From: Glycomyces sp. YM15
GTDB lineage: Bacteria; Actinomycetota; Actinomycetes; Mycobacteriales; Micromonosporaceae
NCBI RefSeq assembly: GCF_016918015.1
Contig: NZ_JAERMK010000034.1
Span: 1 to 37,836, forward strand
Direction of reading: 5' to 3'
DNA length: 37,836 nucleotides
Under the pieces are notes generated by a model, which was not told where the DNA came from, made no database searches, and saw nothing but the letters and a program-made list of their open reading frames with translations. Of the stretch, positions 32,108 through 37,836 are shown piece after piece. Position 1 is the stretch's first letter; every line of letters starts with the position of its first letter. Made by a program: the position numbers and the translations under genes.

Positions 32108-33238
32108 TCACGCGAGCTCCGCGGCGATGCGCCGCCGGTACTCCGGCAAGGCGCTCGCGAATCCCGCCGCGGCGACGCCGACCAGGCGGCCGCGGAGGCG
32201 GTACTCGGCGATGAAGCGGTGCCCCGGCTCCCGCGCCACGAGCCGCGAATCGCAGTCGGCGCCGGTGAAGCCGAGCGCCTGGAGGCGCCTGCCGTACAGA
32301 TGCGACCAGAAGTTCGGCAGGGGCGCGTAGCGGCTGGTCCGGCCCAGGAGCGCCCGTGCGGCGTGCGCGCCCTGCTCGGCCGCGTTGGCGTAGTGCTCGA
32401 TACGCAGCGTTCGCCCGCTGTGCAGCGGATGCGGCCATCTCGCGACGTCGCCCGCGGCGGCGATGCCGGGCGCCGCCAATCCGTCGGGCCCGACGATGAC
32501 GCCGCCCTCGCCGCCCAGCCCGGTTCCCCGCAGCCACTCGGTCTCGGGCTCGGAACCCAGGGCCGCCACGACCAGATCGGCCGGCACGGTCCGGCCGTCG
32601 TCGAGATGCACGCGCTCGACCCGCCCGGTCCCGGACACGCCGGTCACGCGGCCGGTGCGGATCGTGACGCCGTGTTCGCGGTGCCTCGCCTCGGCGATCG
32701 CTCCGGCCTCCGCCCCGAGCACGCTCCGCAGCACGGGCGTCCCGGTGACGAGCGTGACCTCCAAGCCGAGCCCGCGCAGCGTAGCGGCGGTCTCGGAACC
32801 GATGAAGCCGCCGCCGACCACGACGGTGCGCGGCCCCGCACCGAGCTCCCGGCGCAGGCCCCGGGCGTCATCCAGCCCGCGTAGGACATGGACGCCCGGC
32901 AGGTCCGCCCCCTCGCGCAGCGTCTTGGCGCGCAGGCCCGTCGCGATCACGAGGCCGTCGAAGGCGACCGCGGCTTCGCCGACCAGGACCGCGCGGCGCT
33001 CGAGGTCGAGCCCGGTGGCGGCGCGGCCGAGCATCCACGTCGCGCCGATCTCGTCGGCACCGCGCAGTGTGAGGTCGTCGTCGGCCAGAAGGTGCTCTTT
33101 GGACAGCGGCGGGCGCCGATACGGCCGATGCGGCTCGGCGCCGATCACGGTCAGGTCGCCGTCGAAGCCGAGCCGACGCAGCTCCCGGCCCGCACTGAAC
33201 CCGGCCAGGCCCGCCCCGACGATCGCGATGCGTCGCAC
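32108..33238 (-). CDS. FAD-dependent ferredoxin reductase-like oxidoreductase
   Basis: NAD(P)H-dependent pyridine nucleotide-disulfide oxidoreductase fold, 376 aa. The FAD-binding motif IVGAGLAGFSAGREL is at residues 5-19, and the NAD(P)H-binding motif VVVGGGFIGSETAATLRGLG near 140-160. AAAGDVARWPH near 265 is the second FAD contact. It resembles reductases of P450 and dioxygenase systems that pass electrons to a small ferredoxin. The GTG at 33238 lies four bases after the ferredoxin stop, so the two are coupled. It is the last gene of a four-gene operon. Confidence 0.93.
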   Translation of the reverse strand: MRRIAIVGAGLAGFSAGRELRRLGFDGDLTVIGAEPHRPYRRPPLSKEHLLADDDLTLRGADEIGATWMLGRAATGLDLERRAVLVGEAAVAFDGLVIATGLRAKTLREGADLPGVHVLRGLDDARGLRRELGAGPRTVVVGGGFIGSETAATLRGLGLEVTLVTGTPVLRSVLGAEAGAIAEARHREHGVTIRTGRVTGVSGTGRVERVHLDDGRTVPADLVVAALGSEPETEWLRGTGLGGEGGVIVGPDGLAAPGIAAAGDVARWPHPLHSGRTLRIEHYANAAEQGAHAARALLGRTSRYAPLPNFWSHLYGRRLQALGFTGADCDSRLVAREPGHRFIAEYRLRGRLVGVAAAGFASALPEYRRRIAAELA

Positions 33239-33242
33239 GGGG

Positions 33243-33434
33243 TCAGCCCTGCTCGATGAATATGGCCTGCACGGGGCACATCAGGGCGGCCTGCTCGATC
33301 TTCGCCCGCAGGCCGTCGTCGGGTCCCGGGTCGTAGACGAGTTCGTCGTCATCGTCGAGCGCGAAGGCCTCCGGTGCGGCGAAGACGCACTGCGCGTGGG
33401 TCTCGCACTTGGCCATGTCGACACGGATCTTCAT
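33243..33434 (-). CDS. [3Fe-4S]-type ferredoxin
   Basis: Small ferredoxin of 63 aa. Three Cys are placed as in P450-partner ferredoxins: Cys10 and Cys16 in CETHAQC and Cys52 or 53 in ALMCPVQAI. The fourth ligand position holds His (THAQ), which points to a [3Fe-4S] cluster. AAAGGA precedes the ATG at 33434. It should carry electrons from the reductase encoded next to an unknown acceptor; no P450 gene is in the window. Confidence 0.92.
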   Translation of the reverse strand: MKIRVDMAKCETHAQCVFAAPEAFALDDDDELVYDPGPDDGLRAKIEQAALMCPVQAIFIEQG

Positions 33435-33445
33435 TTCATGTCCTT

Positions 33446-34333
33446 TCAGGACGGATTGAACTTGGAGTACTTCTCGAACGTCCAGCGCATCGGGAACGCG
33501 TGCTCGATCTCCACGGCGCGTTCGAGCTCGAAGTCGACCACCCGCTGCGCCCCGGGGAGATCGGCGGCGCGCCGCGGGTCCCAATCGGTACGGGCGCGGC
33601 CGCTCAGGTACAGGGCGTGCCCGTGCTCCCAGTCGAGGAACAGCAGCCCGCAGCGCGCGTCGAGCTCCAGGTTGCCCAGCGTCATGTACATCGAGTTGCC
33701 GATGTAGTCGGGCCAGGTCAGCGTCCGTTCGCCGGTGACGGCGACGAAGCCGGGATTGCCGCCCCGGTGGGACGCGTCGGTGCCCTTGCCTTCGGCCAGT
33801 GTCGCGACCACGAACGTGTCGGCACCGGAGATCCACTGCCGCTGCGCAGCGGTCAAGACCGTCCCGGTCCGCGAAGCGCCTTGGGCCCCAACGTCGAAGG
33901 AACCCTCGGGGCGCCGTGTCTGGAGATACTTGGGGCAGTTCGAATAGACCTGGTCGGTACGGATGAGGAGGCCGCCGCCGACGCGGCGGGCGGTCCCGTT
34001 GATGCGCATGCGCCGACGCGTCGACGGTTCGATCGCGAGGATGCCGAGGTCGCGTTCGACCTTGAAGGCCTCGGCGAGCGGATCGGCCCCGGCGGGAGCG
34101 CGGTCCACGACCACGGTGCGCTCATCGGCGGACGACACGAATCCCGCCGGTCCGGCCAGAGCGCTGGCCCAGACCAGGCCTGCGTCGTCGGCGGCGCCGA
34201 TCGCGATGAGGCGCTGGCGGGCGAGGAAGTCGGCGGCGACGGGCGGGATCGTGTCGCCGACGTGGGCCGAGCCCCATTTCCCGGCGTCGACTCCGGCTCT
34301 GCGCTGGACTGCGGTTTCTCCTGGGTGGTGCAT
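33446..34333 (-). CDS. FMN-binding split-barrel (pyridoxamine phosphate oxidase-like) protein
   Basis: Flavoprotein of the PNPOx-like superfamily, 295 aa, longer than simple members. It carries the motif YSNCPKYLQTR near residue 130, typical of a subgroup often linked to ferredoxin-type electron transfer. Other features are LARQRLIAIGAADDAG, GADTFVVATLAEGKGTDASHRGG and IGNSMYMTLGNLELD. It may be the electron acceptor of the ferredoxin gene 11 bp downstream. AAGGGAG precedes the ATG. Its substrate is unknown. Confidence 0.88.
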   Translation of the reverse strand: MHHPGETAVQRRAGVDAGKWGSAHVGDTIPPVAADFLARQRLIAIGAADDAGLVWASALAGPAGFVSSADERTVVVDRAPAGADPLAEAFKVERDLGILAIEPSTRRRMRINGTARRVGGGLLIRTDQVYSNCPKYLQTRRPEGSFDVGAQGASRTGTVLTAAQRQWISGADTFVVATLAEGKGTDASHRGGNPGFVAVTGERTLTWPDYIGNSMYMTLGNLELDARCGLLFLDWEHGHALYLSGRARTDWDPRRAADLPGAQRVVDFELERAVEIEHAFPMRWTFEKYSKFNPS

Positions 34334-34407
34334 GGGACTCCCTTTCTTTGTCAGCGGCACAGTGGGCAGGCCCGGGCCGCCCGCCGGGGCGGCCCGGGCG
34401 GATCGGT

Positions 34408-34857
34408 CTAGAAGAAGCCGCAGGTGGGGGCGTCCGCAACCGGAGCCGGTGCGGTGTCGGCGCCTGAGGGCGCGTAGATCTCCAGGCGGATGCCGTCGGG
34501 GTCGGCGAAGAACACGCCGCCGGAGGAGGCGCCCTCGCCGTGCGGGACGATCCCGTCGTAGAAGAGCGGGGCCCCGAGCCTTTCCAGCGTGGCCTCGGCC
34601 GCCTGCACGGTCTCGATGTCGGGGACTTCGAACGAGAGATGGTGCAGGCCGGGAAGGTCGGTGGCGAACTCGCCGTTGCTCTGCTCCCACAGGGCGATGA
34701 CCAGCGTGCCGTCGGCGCCGAGGAGCGCGAACCTGCGATCGCCGTCGGTCCGTGCGCCGAACACCTCGAAGTTGAAGAGCGCTTTGTAGAACGCGATGGA
34801 CCGGTCCAGGTCCGAGACGTTGAGCGCGACGTGGCCGGTCTTGAAGGCGGTGCCCAT
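34408..34857 (-). CDS. VOC-family metalloprotein (glyoxalase/dioxygenase fold)
   Basis: Protein of 149 aa with two beta-alpha-beta-beta-beta units. The likely metal ligands are the His in TGHVALNV, the His in LHHLSFEVPD and the Glu in IRLEIYAP. Members include glyoxalases, extradiol dioxygenases and resistance proteins. The C-terminus ends with a Cys-containing TCGFF tail seen in other actinobacterial members. AAGGAG lies before the ATG at 34857. It is the first gene of the operon that continues with the flavoprotein, ferredoxin and reductase, so it may be the oxygenase or substrate-binding part of that system. Confidence 0.9.
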   Translation of the reverse strand: MGTAFKTGHVALNVSDLDRSIAFYKALFNFEVFGARTDGDRRFALLGADGTLVIALWEQSNGEFATDLPGLHHLSFEVPDIETVQAAEATLERLGAPLFYDGIVPHGEGASSGGVFFADPDGIRLEIYAPSGADTAPAPVADAPTCGFF

Positions 34858-34873
34858 GGTGACTCCTTGACAA

Positions 34874-34896
34874 TTCTAATGGTTGTTCCGTTAGAA
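34874..34896. promoter_or_regulatory. Operator 1 before the VOC operon (TTCTAA..CCGTTAGAA)
   Basis: TTCTAATGG, five bases, CCGTTAGAA: an inverted repeat with one mismatch, 17 bp before the VOC start codon. The CGTTAG half recurs at 34939 and 35738. Confidence 0.65.
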
Positions 34897-34915
34897 ATGA
34901 TCCTGCCACATCAAA

Positions 34916-34944
34916 CTAACGGATGCAAACCTGTCTGTCGTTAG
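34916..34944. promoter_or_regulatory. Operator 2 before the VOC operon (CTAACG..CGTTAG)
   Basis: CTAACG (34916-34921) and CGTTAG (34939-34944) face each other across 17 bp. The same pair with an 18-bp gap lies before the CGNR regulator gene. Confidence 0.6.
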
Positions 34945-34997
34945 AAAAACTGTGATGAGCGCGATGCGCCGGTCGTGGAATGTTCGGAGGCACGACG

Positions 34998-35027
34998 AAG
35001 GGCCGCAACCGAAGTCGCGGCCCTTTT
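34998..35027. terminator. Terminator hairpin downstream of the CGNR gene
   Basis: AAGGGCCGC and GCGGCCCTT form a 9-bp stem with a 10-base loop; TT follows on the plus strand. It lies about 90 bp after the CGNR stop and 140 bp before the VOC start, so it separates the two minus-strand units. Confidence 0.6.
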
Positions 35028-35113
35028 CGGGGTTCGGATCAGCTGGTTCCCCGGAGGAACCTGTCGCCGACTCGCCGCAGCCAACGGCGGACACGAGTGT
35101 CAAACCCCGGACT

Positions 35114-35710
35114 TCAGTCCCGGGTAGTCGACTGTTCGGACTTGTGGCGGGCGTAGTGCCGGGCGGCGCGGGCCCGGTTGCCGCACCCTGCCGAGCACCA
35201 CTCGCGCCTGGGGTGGTCCTTGACGAAGTACAGGACGCAGCCGGGTCCGTAGCAGGCCCGCAGTTCGTCGCGGCCGGGCCCGGTCAGCAGCCCGATGGCC
35301 TGCGCGGCCACCGACGACCGGCTGCGGGCGGCGGTCGATCCGCCGCCCGCCCGGCTCGCCTGCAGGTGGCCGCCGCGGAATTCCAGTCGCGGCCAGGCCG
35401 GCGCCGCCTCGATCGCGCGATTGACCTCGGCCACCGCCTCGTCGACCGCAGCGGTCGGCGACGCGGCCTTTTCGCGCGTGTCATCGGTGACGAACGCGGC
35501 CAGCCGGCGCAGCGCGTCGCGGAGCGCGCGGAAGGCGGCGAGATCGGCCTCCCCCAATGCGCTGCCTTCGTGCTCGGAGCCGACCGCGGCGAGCCAGGCG
35601 CCCAGGTCATCGACCGTGGCGAGGTCGTCGTGCAGGCTGGAGCGGTCGGCCCAGATCGTGTTCATGAGCCGGACCGGCACCGGTTCGTCGGGATGCAGCA
35701 AAGCAGGCAT
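35114..35710 (-). CDS. CGNR zinc-finger transcriptional regulator
   Basis: Protein of 198 aa with an N-terminal helical ABATE-type region (LMNTIWADRSSLHDDL onward, about 1-145) and a C-terminal CGNR zinc finger. The four Cys are in RACYGPGCVLYF and EWCSAGCGNRARAARHYARHK (about 155-190). This family is described as stress-related DNA-binding regulators, with few studied. Paired CTAACG/CGTTAG sites lie just upstream of its own start and upstream of the VOC operon, so it probably controls both. No clear ribosome site is seen; the operator starts four bases before the ATG, so the transcript may be nearly leaderless. Confidence 0.9.
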   Translation of the reverse strand: MPALLHPDEPVPVRLMNTIWADRSSLHDDLATVDDLGAWLAAVGSEHEGSALGEADLAAFRALRDALRRLAAFVTDDTREKAASPTAAVDEAVAEVNRAIEAAPAWPRLEFRGGHLQASRAGGGSTAARSRSSVAAQAIGLLTGPGRDELRACYGPGCVLYFVKDHPRREWCSAGCGNRARAARHYARHKSEQSTTRD

Positions 35711-35713
35711 TAT

Positions 35714-35743
35714 CTAACGATAACACCGCGTACTAATCGTTAG
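35714..35743. promoter_or_regulatory. Operator of the CGNR regulator gene (CTAACG..CGTTAG)
   Basis: CTAACGAT (35714-35721) and ATCGTTAG (35736-35743) form a perfect 8-bp inverted repeat. The right half also forms the small palindrome CTAA-TCG-TTAG (35733-35743). It begins four bases from the start codon of the regulator, which suggests autoregulation. Confidence 0.65.
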
Positions 35744-35950
35744 AAGACTTCGGGACGGCACACCCTTCGCGGTTCCGAGTCCCGGTCGGGTCCTTCCGTC
35801 GGCGTTCGCTCGGCCACCGGCTCGCGGCGCTGCTACGGTCGAGTCGTAGGGCATTCGCGCGCTCGGTCTGAGCGGATGGCCCGCAACCTCCAGTCGCCTG
35901 CGAGAACGCCATCCGTCGAAGGCTGCTGGGCCGCACTGTTGGGAGTGGAC

Positions 35951-36367
35951 ATGGAGAACGAGCGGAAGCCGGTGGAGCTCGATCCGAAGGTCGCCATGGG
36001 GCTGTTGACACACGCAGAATTCGGGCGCGTCGCCTTCGTCGCCGGCGGCCTGCCGACGATCAGGCCCCTCAACCATGCGGTCTTCGAAGGCCGCATCTTC
36101 GTCCACACGCGGCATTCCTCGGTGTTCGCCGAGGCCGTCCGGGCGCGTCCGGGCCTGGAGGTCGCCTATCAGGTCGACGAGATCAAACCCCACAGCAGGC
36201 TCGGCTGGAGCGTCCTCGTCGCGGGAGCCGCCACCGACGTCACCGGCGAGCGCGGCGCCGAGCAGCTCGGGAAGCGGGTCCGGTCCTGGATCGACCGGCC
36301 GCTCGACACGGTCATCGCCATCAAGCCGCGAACGGTGACCGGTCTGCGGCTCACCATCGGCGACTGA
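35951..36367 (+). CDS. Small FMN/F420 split-barrel protein
   Basis: Pyridoxamine phosphate oxidase-like protein of 138 aa. It follows the usual pattern: LLTHAEFGRVAFVAGGLPTIRPLNH, then HTRHSSVFAEAV, LEVAYQVDEI and the closing IAIKPRTVTGLRL. Such proteins bind FMN, F420 or heme and are often of unknown role. GGGAG lies five bases before the ATG. It is divergent from the CGNR regulator gene, about 240 bp away. Confidence 0.9.
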   Translation: MENERKPVELDPKVAMGLLTHAEFGRVAFVAGGLPTIRPLNHAVFEGRIFVHTRHSSVFAEAVRARPGLEVAYQVDEIKPHSRLGWSVLVAGAATDVTGERGAEQLGKRVRSWIDRPLDTVIAIKPRTVTGLRLTIGD

Positions 36368-36629
36368 CCCGCACGCGTTCGAGCGCGTCGAGCGTCTCGG
36401 ACCACGAGCACGTCCATTCCGCCCCGGGGGCCGGTGTCGGCGGTGTGCGCGCCATGGGTGCTCGCGAGTGTCTTCGCTCGGCCCCGGATTTCTGCTGTCC
36501 TCCGCCACTTGCGGTGCCGTGCTCTGGTTATGTAAATTGAAGAAATTAAATATCACGGTCATCAATGTCTACTGGCCTCGACCCAGTTCCCGATCGTGAT
36601 CACTTCTCTCCGAATAGGACCGGCACACC

Positions 36630-37718
36630 ATGACCTCCTCCTCATCCGCGACGGCCGCGATGCGGCCGCGGCGACTCGCCCTGGCGATCGCCGTGCTCCT
36701 CGCGGCGTCCCTCGCAGCCGCTTCCATGGCCCTCTGGCAGAGCGCCAAGGCCGACGCGCTCCAAATCGGCACCTGGTACAACCTCGAGTCCCGGCATTCG
36801 GGGTTGGTGATGGGCATCCGAGCGGCCTCGACCTCCAGTGGCGCCGAGCTGGTGCAGTGGCCCAGCAACGGCTCCCACGACCAGCAGTTCCGCTTCGTCG
36901 ACGCGGGCGGCGGCTACTACAAGATCCAAGTGCGCCATTCGAACCAGGTGCTCGACGTCGACGGCGGCAGCACCGCCGACGGCGCCAAGATCCAGCAGTG
37001 GGGCGACGCGGGCACCACGAACCAGCAGTGGAAGGTGACCGAATCGGGCGGGTACGCCACGATCGTGAACCGCGCTTCGGGCAAGGCGCTCGACGTCTGG
37101 GAGTGGTCGACCGCCGCAGGCGGCCGGATCTCCCAGTACGCGTCCACCGGCGGCGCGAACCAGCAATGGAAGCTCGTCCCCGTCGGCGCCACCGGCCTGC
37201 CCCCGGGCGTCGACGTCCTCGACGGGTTCGGCGAAGGCACCACCGGCGGCCAGGGCGGCACCACCGTCACCGTCACCAACCAGGCCGATCTCGAGCGGTA
37301 CGCGGCCGCCTCGGGCGCGTACGTCATCAAGGTCGCGGCCACGATCAATATGAGCCCCAAGGGCAGAGAGATCCCGGTGGCGTCGAACAAGACGATCATC
37401 GGCGTCGACGAGTCCGGGCAGATCGTCGGCGGCGGGTTCTTCCTCGGCGACGCCACGAGCAACGTGATCCTCCGCAACCTCACCATCCGCGACACCAAGA
37501 TGCCCGACGACGACCCGGACGACAAGGTCTACGACTACGACGGCATCCAGATGGACGGGGCCGACCGCGTCTGGATCGACCACAACCGCATCTACAACAT
37601 GAACGACGGCCTCATCGACTCCAGGAAGGACACCACGAACCTCACGGTCTCCTGGAACCACCTGGGCCCGAACAACAAATCGTTCGGCATCGGCTGGACC
37701 GAGAACGTCGGGGCTTAA
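36630..37718 (+). pseudogene. Ricin-pectate lyase (PL1) cut off by an insertion
   Basis: Secreted pectate lyase with an N-terminal signal (about 1-42), a ricin B-type domain (about 45-190; repeats ending DQQFRF, NQQWKV, NQQWKL) and the first half of a PL1 beta-helix (from VDVLDGFGEGTTGGQGG). The calcium-binding region is present (DYDGIQMDGADRVWIDHN, NDGLID). Reading stops at ENVGA then TAA, where PL1 proteins continue ENVTARITIHHN and later the catalytic Arg. The missing half and the transposase start that follows indicate an insertion near 37710. The lectin domain closely matches that of the GH43 protein at 17569. Confidence 0.88.
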
Positions 37719-37780
37719 CCCTTTGACGTTGACACCTTGATCTCCCGGGCCGGTAGGGTTCGGGTTGCAAGGAGTGAAGA

Positions 37781-37836
37781 GTGTCGACCTCGAAGTATCA
37801 TCGCCGGTTTCCCGAGGAGTTCAAGGCCGAAGCGGT
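37781..37836 (+). mobile_element. IS3-family-like transposase OrfA, N-terminus (runs off the window)
   Basis: GTG at 37781 with AAGGAG six bases before it. The first 18 residues read like the start of IS3-type OrfA (KYHRRFPEEFKAEA). The left end of the element must lie between about 37710 and 37740, where the pectate lyase sequence stops; I could not fix the terminal inverted repeat without the right end. Confidence 0.7.

Noticed and set aside
30644..32884. A 746-aa plus-strand frame opposite TrkH and the FAD reductase
   Set aside because: It is Asp/Arg/His-rich antisense reading with no domain, covering two well-supported minus-strand genes.
35104..35124. Hairpin-like CCCCGGACT/AGTCCCGGG overlapping the CGNR stop codon
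   Set aside because: The stem has a mismatch and overlaps coding sequence; the better terminator is at 34998-35027.
34952..35743. Plus-strand frame starting in the VOC/CGNR gap
   Set aside because: It only runs open because it is antisense to the CGNR gene; there is no ribosome site and the terminator at 34998 would cut it.

Overview
The window is very GC-rich, almost fully coding DNA with GTG and TTG starts, strong AGGAG-type ribosome sites and many secreted CAZymes carrying ricin-type lectin modules. This points to a soil or plant-associated actinobacterium, perhaps Glycomyces or a relative; the genus is a guess. No rRNA, tRNA or CRISPR array was seen.

Positions 1-20450 form a polysaccharide-utilisation locus. 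It holds an ABC sugar-binding lipoprotein, three LacI-type regulators, a GH43 galactanase-like enzyme with a CBM35, a GH16 enzyme with a trefoil tail, a BNR_4-type beta-propeller lyase candidate with a ricin domain, a GH62 arabinofuranosidase with a CBM35/6, a complete rhamnose ABC importer (RhaTPQS) and two ricin-GH43 enzymes. Two operator families tie it together. One (TGGAACCGTTGTCA type) sits inside near-identical promoters of the sugar-binding protein and the GH16 gene. The other (TGAATCGTTTCA type) precedes the propeller-lyase gene and the rhamnose importer, with a variant over the promoter of a ricin-GH43 gene. The enzyme set fits breakdown of rhamnose-capped type II arabinogalactan, with rhamnogalacturonan or ulvan as alternatives.

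Positions 20450-25312 hold a perfect terminator, an 18-G tract, an intracellular GH43 beta-xylosidase with its own LacI-type operator, a lipoprotein sugar dehydrogenase, a decayed CBM2-GH5 cellulase and a frameshifted ROK repressor.

Positions 25400-32040 are mixed: a flavin reductase preceded by a probable leaderless regulatory leader peptide, a pirin-GNAT fusion, a TlpA-like lipoprotein facing a CcdA-like membrane protein, a MarR/GbsR regulator beside a small membrane protein with a perfect 11-bp inverted repeat upstream, and a TrkH potassium transporter.

Positions 32100-35750 contain a candidate undescribed redox module: a VOC protein, an FMN split-barrel protein, a [3Fe-4S] ferredoxin and a FAD-dependent reductase in one operon, next to a CGNR zinc-finger regulator. 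Paired CTAACG/CGTTAG sites lie upstream of both the operon and the regulator. The window ends with a small split-barrel protein and a ricin-pectate lyase gene cut short by what looks like an IS3-family insertion whose transposase begins at the right edge.
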